Origin: Chrysomallon squamiferum
Lineage: Eukaryota > Mollusca > Gastropoda > Neomphalida > Peltospiridae
Length of the DNA: 42,500 bases
Direction of reading: 5' to 3'
Assembly (NCBI GenBank): GCA_012295275.1
Contig: CM022676.1
Location: forward strand, 4,988,687 to 5,031,186
The notes beneath the pieces were generated by a model. That model made no database searches, was not told the origin of the DNA, and worked only from the letters and a program-made list of their open reading frames with translations. A program made the position numbers and the translations under genes. Shown here piece by piece: positions 14,501 to 27,408 of the stretch (position 1 is its first letter; each line of letters starts with the position of its first letter).

Positions 14501-16540
14501 AGGCAGTATTCAAGTTTCAACTTACCACACAGGTGATAGAGGGAATATTCAAGTTTCAACTTACCACGCAGGTGATAGAGGGAGTATTGAAGTTTCTATA
14601 ATTTAAAACTGTGTTCAACTTACCACGCAGGTGACAGAGGGAATATTCAAGTTTCAACTTACCAAGCAGGTGATAGAGGGAATATTCAAGTTTCAACTTA
14701 CCACGCAGGTGACAGAGGGAAATTCAAGTTTCAACTTACCACTCAGGTGATAGAGGGAATATTCAAGTTTCAACTTACCACGCAGGTGACAGATGGAAAT
14801 ATTCAAGTTTCAACTTACCAAGCAGGTGACAGAGGGAAATATTCAAGTTTCTATATTTTAAAACTGTTCAACTAACCACGCAGGTGATAGAGGGAAATAT
14901 TCTAGTTTCAACTTACCACGCAGGTGACAGAGGGAATACTCAAGTTTCAACTTACCACGAAGGTGATAGAGGGAAATATTCTAGTTTCAACTTACCACGC
15001 AGGTGATAGAGGGAATATTCAAGTTTCAACTTACCACGAAGGTGATAGAGGGAAATATTCTAGTTTCAACTTACCACGCAGGTGATAGAGGGAATATTCA
15101 CGTTTCTGTAATTTAAAATTGTGTTCAACTTACCACGCAGGTGACAGAGGGAGTATTCAAGTTTCAACTTACCACGCAGGTGATAGAGGGAATATTCTAG
15201 TCTCAACTTACCACGCAGGTGATAGAGGGAGTGCTCGACAAAGCTGCACAGAGGGAAATTTCACCAGTTTTAAAACTGTTCAAACCAGATAAACTTGACG
15301 TTCTTTTTCAGGGACGACAGAGGGAATACTCAAGTTTCAACACCGGCGCTGGGGAAATATTCTGACGCCCCCTTGCCTGCTATCAGACACATAGGAAATA
15401 TTCACGTTTCTGTAATTTCCTGAGAAAAAAAACCACGCAGGTGAATATCATTTTCATTTATTTATTTATTTATTTATTTATTTATTTTAAATAATTATAT
15501 GTGTGTGTTGTTTATAAATGTGCATAAATTAGTTTATTGGTATTTGTATGTCATGTATGTATACAAATGAATAAATCCTTGAAAATATGTTTGTTTATTT
15601 ATTTTTTATTTTAAATTTATATGTGTATGTGTTTGTAAATATAGAACTTTAGATTGATTTGTAGATAAATGAATAAATAGATATATTTCTGTGTAGATAG
15701 ATAGATAGATATATATATACATAGATCATGTAACAAAGAAAGATACCTCAAGAAAAAGTTTTATATTTCAAGATACACCTGTGTTTGTCTATGTGTGTGT
15801 TTTTATGCATCAGTTCACGTGCTACATAGATTCATACCTCAAAAAATATTCGATGCAACATCTCTGGTTCAAATTAGTCCAGCTATTTCTGTACATACTT
15901 AGATAGATCTGTATATATGTTTGTGTGTGTGTTTGTTCATGCATGTACGCAGAAATGAGTCCAGTTGTTTCTGTACATACTTAGATACATCTGTAGTGTG
16001 TGTGTGTGTGTGTGTGTGTTGTGTGTTTGTTGATGTATGTATGCAGACGCAAGTAACACGGATGCCCACCTCAAGAAGAAGTTCCAGGCAACATCTCGAG
16101 TGTAGGTGAGTCCAGCCTGAGTGACTTCTGTTCGAATGGAGTTGATGATGGTCGTCTGCTCCTCCTGAGTAAACAGGTGAGTGATGGAGCCAGAGACGAT
16201 GAACTCGATGATGAAGACCAGAAAGTCTTCATTGAGGAGTTCGCCTTCGTGAAGCAGAAGCAGAATCTTCTCACCCTGGAAATTTAAATAATAATAATAA
16301 TGACGATGATGATGATGATGTTGATGATGATGATGATAATAATAATTTAATAATAATAATAATAATAAAAATTAATAATAAAAATAATAATAGAAATAAT
16401 AATAATTTAATAATAATAACAATAAGAAGAATCGGAAGAAGATAAAGAATAACAATAAAAACAACAGCAACAACAACAATAATAAAGATAATGATAATAA
16501 CAATAACGATAATGTTAATAATAATAATAATAATGATAAA

Positions 16541-16586
<46 letters not shown>

Positions 16587-19505
16587 TTAATGATATTTAC
16601 ATTATATGCTAATAAAAAAAAAAAAAAAAATACCCCATAAAAACCTACACACATACACCCACCATCAAAGACTTCTAAACTCTACTAAAACATTGTTTAG
16701 AACTGATCAAACCATTTCTGGCGGTTCCAAATACATTTACAACAAATTTTTAAACATTCACAATTATTATATTATTATCTTCTTTTTTTTCAGAAAAGAT
16801 TGACCAACCTTAGTTCCTGCCCTAGTGTACCCCTGGACCAGATCGGCTTTGAACTGCTCCATCAGCATCTCCTTGTCCACTGAAGTAGGGGTGGGGCTGA
16901 TCTGGTACACGATGTACCCACATAGGTGGGCTGCCAGCTTCATGATGATGGTGCATCGGCCTGGACATCCTTCTGACGTCAGCACCGTGTTGGCAACCTC
17001 GTGGGGGGAGGGGATGGTCCTGGCAAGTCGACACACCTGCTCTATCACAGTCTGCGAGGTAAGAAATGATTTTCATGAGTGTAGCTCGATTTAAATAGAC
17101 TTTTTGTGTATTTCTCTATTTAAATAGACTGCGTGTGTTTTTCTCTGTTTAAATAGACTTGTATGTTTTTTTTTTCTCTATTTGAAATACTTGCTTGAAC
17201 AATTTTTGTGTGTTTCTCTATTCAGGATATATATTTAAAAAAATTTTTGTTTATTTCACTATTTGAAAATTTAATTTAAATAGACTTTTATGTATTTCTC
17301 TATTTGAAATATTTTATTTAAACAATGTTTATGTATTTCTTTAATAAAATATTGTATTTAAACAGTGTTTAGGTATTTCTCTAATATATTCTTTTAATAA
17401 AATTTTTGTAGTAATTTCTTTTTAAATAGCTTTTATGCATTTTTCAATTAAATATTTTAAGATATCTCTATTTAAAAAGTATTTTTACAAATTTCTCTAT
17501 TAAAATATTTTATAGATATTTCGATTCAGACAGCACAACTGTTATCTACTATTACAATAAAATATTTTACAAATATCTCTATTTTTGTATAATTCTCTAT
17601 TAAAATACTTATATTTAAATTTTAAATGTATTTTTCTATCAAAATATTTTATAGACATCTGGATTTAAACAGTCTAGTTTTTGTATTTTTATCCATTAAA
17701 ATAAAATAAATATTTAAATATATTTATAAAATCAAAACTTTTTGCATACATTCTAATTTAAAACAGTCATTTCTGTGTAAATTCTGTTTAAAAATTACAG
17801 TTTCTGAGAACTTTCTATTTAAAACCTAGTTGTTTCTGAAAAAAATTATTTCTAATATTGTAGTTCATGACAAATTTTTATTTAAAATAACTGAGTTTCT
17901 GACAAAATATTTGTCTGTAACAAAGGCACAGTTCTGTGTTACTTTTTTTTACCTTGTACAAAGCCAGCTTTGTTGGAAACAGAGGCAGAGCTCTGTGTTA
18001 TTTTTACCTTGTACAATGCCAGCTTAATTTGAAACAGAGGCACAGCTCTGTGTTATTTTTACCTTGTACAAAGCCAGCTTTATTCTGGGTTGTATCTGAA
18101 ACAAAGGCACAGTTCTGTGTTATTTTTACCTTGTACAAAGCCAGCTTTATTTGAAACAAAGGCACAGTTCTGTGTTATTTTTACCTTGTATTTTCTGTTT
18201 TATTTTTACCTTGTACAAAGCCGGCTTAATTTGAAAGGGAGGCACAGTTCTGTGTTATTTTTACATTGTACAAAGCCAGCTTTATTTGAAACAGAGGCAC
18301 AGCTCTGAGTTATTTTTTTACCTTGTACAAAGCCAGCTTTATTCTGGGATGTATCTGAAACAGAGGCACAGCTCTGTGTTACTTTTACCTTGTACAAAGC
18401 CAGCTTTATTCTGGGATGTATCTGAAACAGAGGCACAGCTCTGTGTTATTTTTTTACCTTGTACAAAGCCAGCTTTATTCTGGGGTGTATCTGAAACAGA
18501 GGCACAGCTCTGTGTTATTTTTTACCTTGTACAAAGCCAGCTTTATTCTGGGGTGTATCTTGTTGTACTCCTCCACTCCTCGCTCCAGCAGATCCTTCAG
18601 CTCAGTCAGTGACGACACCGGCCTGTACAGATCAGTCTTCGCGTCTTCCTCGGAGACGTTGGCGCTGTGGCGGCTGTCTGTCATGCCCGCAGTGACAACG
18701 CCGCTGTCCTGTTCTATCAGATTGCTGAATGTGGCCAGCCGAGGTTTGATCAGCATTTGAATCTGCAGGAACAAACAAAAACTTTTAGTTATAAACTCAT
18801 AACTGTAGTGTCTTGTTTAGATACAAAACTGAAGGAAAGTCTAATTTAGATTTCTACCAATTATATTGTTATTAGTTTTGAGTAAAAAAATTGTTTTCAA
18901 TTTTAAACTGTAATTTGTTGAAGTGAAAGACTACTTTCACTAACCAGTAATGCAATTTTAGTCACTACTCTACTAAAATGAAAAAAGTTAAAATAATTTT
19001 ATTCATCCATCCATCCATCCATCCATCCATCCATCCATTTATTTATTTATTTACTGTGTGGCACAAGAAAATGTTATCATAACATATCACCAAAACATTC
19101 TTCAATGTTGGAAGATAAAATTAACAGAAAAATAAGTTATTTATTTATTTATCTATTTATTTATTTTCTGAGAGATATGAAGAACGACTTTAATAATACA
19201 GGAAGATAAAAACTGCAGTAATAGCAGATAGGGATTATATATTTATTATTAATTCACTGTCATCTGAGCAATGATTTTACAAATATAGGTTACATAAAAA
19301 CTGCAGCAAAATGTATTTATTTAGTTATTATTTTGTTTTCATTATTCATCTATTTATTTAGTTATTGTTTTGTTTTCATTATTTATCTATTTATTTACTT
19401 ATTTATTTTTATTATTATTATTATTATTATAATTATTAGTAGTAGTATTATTATTAGTATTATTATATTGTTTTCGTTATTTATTATATTATTTGGTTAT
19501 TTATT

Positions 19506-19544
<39 letters not shown>

Positions 19545-19791
19545 TCATTGTAATTTATTTATTTATTTATTTATTTATTTACCTGCTCATCATCACTGAA
19601 CTGTTTTCTCACTGCTGTCACAAATGCTTGTCGGAATCTTCGATAGTCGACGTCATTCACCATCCGACGTCCGTACAGCCAGAAGCATTCGTGTTGCCAT
19701 AGCAACAGAATGTTTTTCTTTGGAGCTCCCGGTTGCAGTGACAAGCAGATGTTTCTGGAAAAGATAAATAATATAAAAAAAAAAAAAAAAA

Positions 19792-19827
<36 letters not shown>

Positions 19828-20860
19828 TGGTTAATGGTAATTTGTAAAACTCTTTCAAAATTCGTCTTTTTCGTTAGCTACCAGTCCTTTCCATCAAAAT
19901 ATTAGTCTTTTTTTTTGTAACTTTTGGCCTTAAAACGTTTCTTTTGTAAGAAAACCTAGACCCCTAATCTACAGTATTTAACGGTAAAGTGATCTGAATA
20001 CATTGGAGAGGTTTCTGATGGTAAACACCTACACCTCTAATCTACAGTATTTAAAATAATACTGACATGAAGACATTGGAGAGATCTCTGATGGTAAAAA
20101 CCAACACCTCTAATCTACAGTATTTAACATAAAATGACCTGAAGGTATTGGAGAGATCTGTTTTCTATAATCTGATGGTAAAATGACCTGATCCTGTTTT
20201 CCAATAATCTACAGTATTTAACGTAAACTGACCTGAAGACATTCGAGAGGTCTCTGATGGTAAAAACCTACACTCCTAATCTACAGTATTTAACGTAAAC
20301 TGACCTGAAGGTATTGGAGAGATCTCTGATGGTAAAAACCAACACCTCTAATCTACAGTATTTAACGTAAACTGACCTGAAGGTATTGGAGAGATCTCTG
20401 ATGGTAAAAACCAACACCTCTAATCTACAGTATTTAACGTAAACTGACCTGAAGACATTGGCGAGGTCTCTGATGGTGAAGATGTAGTGACAGCGCTGTG
20501 ACGTTGGTAGGAACATCGTCCGCAGTCGGTCCTGCAGTTCGACTGTAACCCCAACGATCAGAGTGATGAGGTTTTTTGTAGCTTCCTCCTCAGAGCGGAG
20601 AACCCCCAGTGACTGAATTTTAATGATTAAAAAAAATAATAATAATAATTAATTTCACAGAGAACATTAAAGAAATAATAATTGTATGTATATATTTATA
20701 TAATATACCTACACACAGACACACAAACTGTTAAAGATAATAATATTACTGTTTTTTGTATATAATGCGCTGTATATCATGCAAGCCAGACACTTTCAAA
20801 TGAAACGAAATTTTTCAATTATAATTCTTAAAATCTTAATGGCATATGAAGATTATGAAG

Positions 20861-20911
<51 letters not shown>

Positions 20912-22846
20912 TTTCTACCACTACTATTACTGTCAAGATCAGCAGCATTATTATCATTATTATTATTACTATCATCATCATCATCATCATCACTAAATGG
21001 AATTTAAATAATATAAAATATAAAATATTCAGATTTTTGACATATTTTATTTTCTAATAATCAGAAAGAAAAATACTAACAGACAGCTTAGGATATCAAT
21101 GCATCGACTCAAATGGACTTGCATGTGACTGGACAGACAAACACACAGAAAGACAGATGAATAAACAGTCAGATACTGAGACAGACTGATAGACAAACTA
21201 TCATTATCCAAAATTTCATTTACATTACAATACTATTCTCTACAGACAGAATACCGTAACATTTTTTCACATGAATATTTATAAAACAGACAAAAACAAA
21301 TCTACGCATACTAGATTATTTACCTTTTCATCGTGGACACCAGAGTGCGCTGTAGATGTGGATTCAGGTGTGAGAAAGTGGACATGCAACAGTGTGGTGA
21401 AAATTGTCTGCAGCACTGCGTTCCTGTGACATGTGAGTGACGATACGACATAAATATATGTGATCACATTGTGTGCATTAAACATGATATCTACATGTCC
21501 GTGAAATATAATTATTTTCAACAGTCATGTCTTTTTGTAAAACAAAAAATTTGCGTTGCTTATTTCTTTTATTTTTAATTTTTGATGTATTTTATTTATT
21601 TTATTTTATTTATATTTTATTTTATTTTATTTATTTATTTATTTTAAATTATTTTAATTTATTTTGTTTGTTTGTTTGTTTCAGATTATTTAAATTTATA
21701 TTTTATTAATTTTATTTTAGCTTTTATTTGATTTTATTTGATTTTACTTTATTTTTTTATTCATTTTATATTTATTTATTTAAGTTTATTTAATTTTATG
21801 TTTCAGTTTAGTGTGTTTGTTTCTTTAAATTTCTTTAAATTTATCTTTCATTAATTTTACTTTAGCTTTTATTTTTTTTTACTTTTTTATATTTATTTAA
21901 GTTTATTTAATTTCATGTTTTAGTTTAGTTTAGTTTAATTTTTATTTATTTTATTTTTATTTATTCATTTATTTATCATTCACTTCAGTTTAGTTTTTAG
22001 TTTTTATTTATTTTACTTTATTTATTTTATGTTTATTTCATTTCATTTCATTTATTTTACTGAATCTTTTTTAATTTTTTTATTAATACTCTTTCTTGTA
22101 CACTTAATTCTTTTTCAGAATTTTTAATAACAACAAACTTTAATCCTTTACATCATTTTAAAGTAAAACATATTTACATACAGACTGATACACATACAAA
22201 CTGACAGACACACACACATATAGAAGCAAGAACATACTATAGAAAAAACAGTACAAAAAACAAATAAGAAGCATTAATACTGAAGCTGCATGTTCTATCA
22301 TTGTGCTCTGACTTTTACAAGTGTAGGTGTTCAGAACAAACACACACAGATATTTTATCATAAAATGTTTTTGGAGGGATGTAAATTTAATTTAATATAA
22401 TAGGTGTGTTATCTAATTTAATAGTTAATAAAAGTGAATCAGGATATTTCAGTTTTATGAATACTTAAATATATTCTTAAGACATTTTATTTTCTTATTT
22501 CTTTCTTCTTATTTTTTTTTTTTATTTTTTTTTTTTTTTTTTTAATTAGTGAAATGTGATGTTTCAAATTCATAAATATATGAAAATACTTTCTTTTTAA
22601 AAAAAAAGAAATATAATTATTATTTTAATAAATATCAAATTAATATAATGTTATCCAAATTTTATAAATCAGAGGGACCTTATCAGAATGCAATGATGAC
22701 TTTTAATGAATATAAATGCAAAACAAAAATCTATGCGTGTGTAAACTGAATTTCTTAAAATTAAAGAAAATTAAAATAACTCTTTTTGTTGCAATTTGTT
22801 GTGGTTTTCTTTTTTTGGTTTGTTTTTTACAATACCAATAAACAAA

Positions 22847-22893
<47 letters not shown>

Positions 22894-25800
22894 AAAAATA
22901 AATAAATAAATAAATAAAATAAATAAATAAAATAAAATAAACAAATAAATAAATAAATAAATAAATAAAAATAATTTAAAAATAATAAAAAATATTAAAA
23001 TTAAAATTAAAATTAAAATTAAAATTAACAACATACTCGGGATAGGGGCATCCGAAAATACAGAAATGTCTCAAGAGCCTCTGACTGAGTTTTGGCACGT
23101 TGGCAGTCACTTGTGTGTTCACTGTCGTCACGTAGGTGACGTTCTTCACGTATCTCCAGGCGTGGGAGCTGGGGCTGTAGAAGCCACCGTCGTCCAGATG
23201 TTCACGAACCAGCTCGGTAGCCGTCTGATGATTGAATCTGTCCACCTGCGATGTTAGATATAAGACTGGTTTTTAAATAATATAAAGTTAATACAAGACA
23301 TATCAGATTTTAATAAAGTCCATATAAGTTTTTTAATACAAGACATATCAGATTTTAATACAGTCCATAAAAGTTTTAAAATACAAAAGATAGGGTTTTA
23401 AATACAATCCACACAAGTTTCTTAATACAAAAGTTACGTTTTTAAATACAAGACATATCAGGTTTTTGAATACAAGACATATCAGTTTTTAAATACAAGA
23501 CATATCAGTTTTTTAATACAAGACATATCAGATTTTAATACAGTCCATATAAGTTTTAAAATACAAAAGATAGGGTTTTAAATACAAGATATATCAGTTT
23601 TTTAATACAAGACATATCAGTTTTTAAATACAAGACATATCAGTTTTTTAATACAAAAGATAGGTTTTTAAATACAAGACATATCAGTTTTTAAGTACAA
23701 GACATATCCGTTTTTTAATACAAAACATAGGTTTTTTAATACAAGGCATATCAGTTTTTTAATACAATCCATAACAGTTTTTTAATACAAAAGATAGGTT
23801 TTTAAATACAAAATATATCAGTTTTTTAATACAAAAGAGAAGTTTTTAAAAAGAAAACATATCAGTTTTTTAATACAATCCATATAGGTTTTTAAATACA
23901 AGACAAATCAGTTTTTTAATACAATCCATATCAGTTTTTAAAAAAATCCATATAGGTTTTTAAATACAAGACAAATCAGTTTTTTGATACAAAAGATAGT
24001 TTTTTAAACACAGCACATATCAGTTTTAAAATACAAGATACAGGTATTTAAATAGAAGACATAGGTTTCAAAATAGAAGTTATATAGGTTTTTAAATACA
24101 AGTTTTTAAATATGAGACATAGACGAATGATATATCAAGTATATATAGAATGGGTTGGTAAATAACAAACAAGGTGTAGATAGATAGATACATTAATAAA
24201 ATTCTTACCTGAGTGTAATCAGATACAGTAATAAAATTCTTACCTGAGCAAGGTTGAGGTCATCAATGAGACACAAAAGTCGTTTGTTTCCTTTTGGTAC
24301 GAACGTTCTGCTGTGTTTCCACTCCAGCCTCTCATCTATACGTTCATACAGCATGTGTGAGTTTGTGAATCTGAAATCAGAAATTGTTTTAAAATGTTAG
24401 TTTATATACCCGTTCCACTTTTATCCCTGAAATCAGAAATTCTTTTAAAATATTAGTAAATATACACTTTTATCCCGTTCCAACCTCTCATCTATACGTT
24501 CATACAGCATGTGTGAGTTTGTGAATCTGAAATCAGAAATTGTTTTAAGTGTTAGTGTGTGTGTTTGTATATATATATATTGTTTTAAATATTTGTTAAA
24601 GCTTTTTATTTATAATTACTGCCAATCAGAAACTGTTTAAAATCAAATATATATATATATATATCGAGTAAAATCAAAACGAAGCTTTCAGACCTGTTGG
24701 TATTGATAGTGAATGACAAAACTTAATTACACATAAACTACCAGTAAATTTTTTAATAAAAATGTTGTTTTAACCTGTTTGCGTATATTGTGAGTGACAA
24801 GACTTCAGCTACTTCTCCTGAACAAACTGTTCTGATCCTCTCGTTCACTATGGAGGTCTTGCCACACCCATTTTCACCCACAATCATCACTGGCCTCCCA
24901 GCATCAGACAACAGACCCAGCAGATGTAGCAGTTGCTGAAGTATCAATATAAGATAGATTAGCAACTACAACAGAGACGTTTTCTGTTATTTTCATTTGT
25001 AATGTATTTCTATAATTCAATTCAATAAGATTAGGATAGAGAATCTCATTCCTTGAACAGATAAAATTATGACCATTCTTTGCTGGAAGAACTGTAGTAT
25101 AGAACATATTTCATATATAGATAGAAAGATGCAAAGACAGATACATTGTTAGACAGATACACAGATATATAAATTGTTACACAGACAGACAGAGAGATAG
25201 AAACACAGAAAGACAGCTTGACAAACATATGCAGATAAAAATGGATACTGAGGTAGACCTCATACCAATACAATTAAAAGTAGGCTAAAGGAAACTGGAA
25301 AGAAATGCAGAGAGAGAGAGACAGACAGACAGACACACAGAGAGAGCAAGAGAGACAAAGATGACAGATAAAGTGAAATAAAGACAGAATGACAGCAAGA
25401 GTGAGAATGCTAGAGAGAGAGAAAGAGAATTTTTGTTTCAGTGCATACTTACAACATACATACAGATACATATATATATATATATAATATACATATACAC
25501 ACATATATAAAAACAGTATGATTTGTATCTACTTACGTCTACGTGAATGGTGTGTACGAGGGCGTCAGAGGGGATGCCTTCGTGTGGGCTTCCCGTGTAG
25601 GATGGGATCATGTCCACCCAGCGACAGAACTCGTGACTTTCACTGTCCACCACGTAGTCAAATACCTGAATAATGTACAGATCAGTTAACACACCTCTCA
25701 GACAGGTAAACGTACAGATCAGTTAACAGATTTACACACCTGACAGACAGGTAAATGTACAGATCAGCTAACAGATTTACACACCTGTCAAACAGGTAAA

Positions 25801-26598
25801 TGTACAGATCAGTGGATTAATTAGGAGATTATTTCCTGACAACAGATAATGTATACATCACTTGATTAATTAATAAATTTATACCTGTCAATAGGTAATG
25901 TACAGATCAGTAGGTTAGTAAGTAGGTAGGTAGGCAAGTAATAATAAATAATTAAGTAAGTTATAGTAAACAAATAGTTATGTAACAGTAAATACGATGA
26001 AAAATAATACTAAATAAGCTTGATAAGTAGCACTTAATAGTAAATAACTAGAAAAGTAATATTAAATAGCTGTATATGTAATAGTAAATAGATAACTTAT
26101 AGTAAATAAGTATACAGGAAAGAATTTTTCACCCATTTGCTAAAATTAATCGTTTACATATTTTACTATAAGTTTTTTGAAAATAAAGAAATAAGAAAAC
26201 CATATTAAGAAATAATTATATTCATGATTTAACAATTAGATAAACAGTAGCATATATGATTATTATCTTGATGGTCAATGGATACGAAACTTAAAATCGT
26301 CCCTAAAGATCAACTGATTTTAAAAATGATATTATCTGATGACCCAGGAACAAATGAGTAGATAAGCAAATGGTAATCCACTCACTGTTCCATCAGCTGG
26401 GTAATCCACTAATCCTCCAAACTGCTCTCTCCACCAGGTGCTAAACGATTCCCTGTTTTCCACAGCCAGTGTTCCACCAAACGACCAGATACAGGCAAAG
26501 TTGAAATATCTCTCGTACTCCAACTCACTGAGGTCTGGGTATGGGTTCAATAGTGTCTGTAACAGTGTCAAAAAATATGTGTAAAAATGATCAGGAAA

Positions 26599-26636
<38 letters not shown>

Positions 26637-27323
26637 AACGACAGAAAGAAAAGTTTTGTTGAGTAACACACTCAACACATTTTATTAACAGTTGTATGAC
26701 AATCAGACGTGATTAAGGGCCACAATGATGGTAATAAAGATGATGATATGTAATAATAATGATAAAGATGATGATAATGATGATAAATTTAAACAATTTA
26801 CACATCTAATAAGGAAGAAAAAAAGAAATGCGACAGAATATGATTGTAATAATAACAAAAGCGAAAATAATAATTTGAACAAGATGAAGAAGAAAATGTT
26901 AAAAACATCAACAACAATAATGAATATATAAAAACAATAATAATAGTAATAATAATAACAAAAATAAATAACAGCAATAAAAAAAAAATAAATAAATAAA
27001 TAAATAAATAATAATAATAATAGTATGAAGAAGAAGAAAAAAAAAACATCAAACAATAATAATAATAATAAAGAATAAAAAAATAAAAAAAACAATAACA
27101 ATAATAATAAAATAAAAAAACAATAAACAACAATAATAATAGTAATAATAATAAAATAAAAACAATAACAACAATAATAAATATTAAAACATCAACAACA
27201 ATAATAATAGTAATAATAATAAAATAAAAACAATAACAACAATAATAATAAATAAATAAACACAATAATAATAATAATAATAATAATATGAAGAAGAAAA
27301 ATTAAAAACATCAACCACAATAA

Positions 27324-27354
<31 letters not shown>

Positions 27355-27366
27355 AAAAAAAATAAT

Positions 27367-27408
<42 letters not shown>

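Noticed and set aside
14106-15211. CRISPR-like array
   Set aside because: The 39-base repeats are directly tandem with no unique spacers, and they lie in an animal intron next to the exon they copy.
16071-16274. Ser-rich frame on the minus strand with [14 protein letters not shown]
   Set aside because: It is an out-of-frame shadow of exon e26, whose dynein frame is clear.
17830-18760. Plus-strand frames with repeated [14 protein letters not shown] units
   Set aside because: They are antisense readings of the e24 array; the coding sense is on the minus strand.
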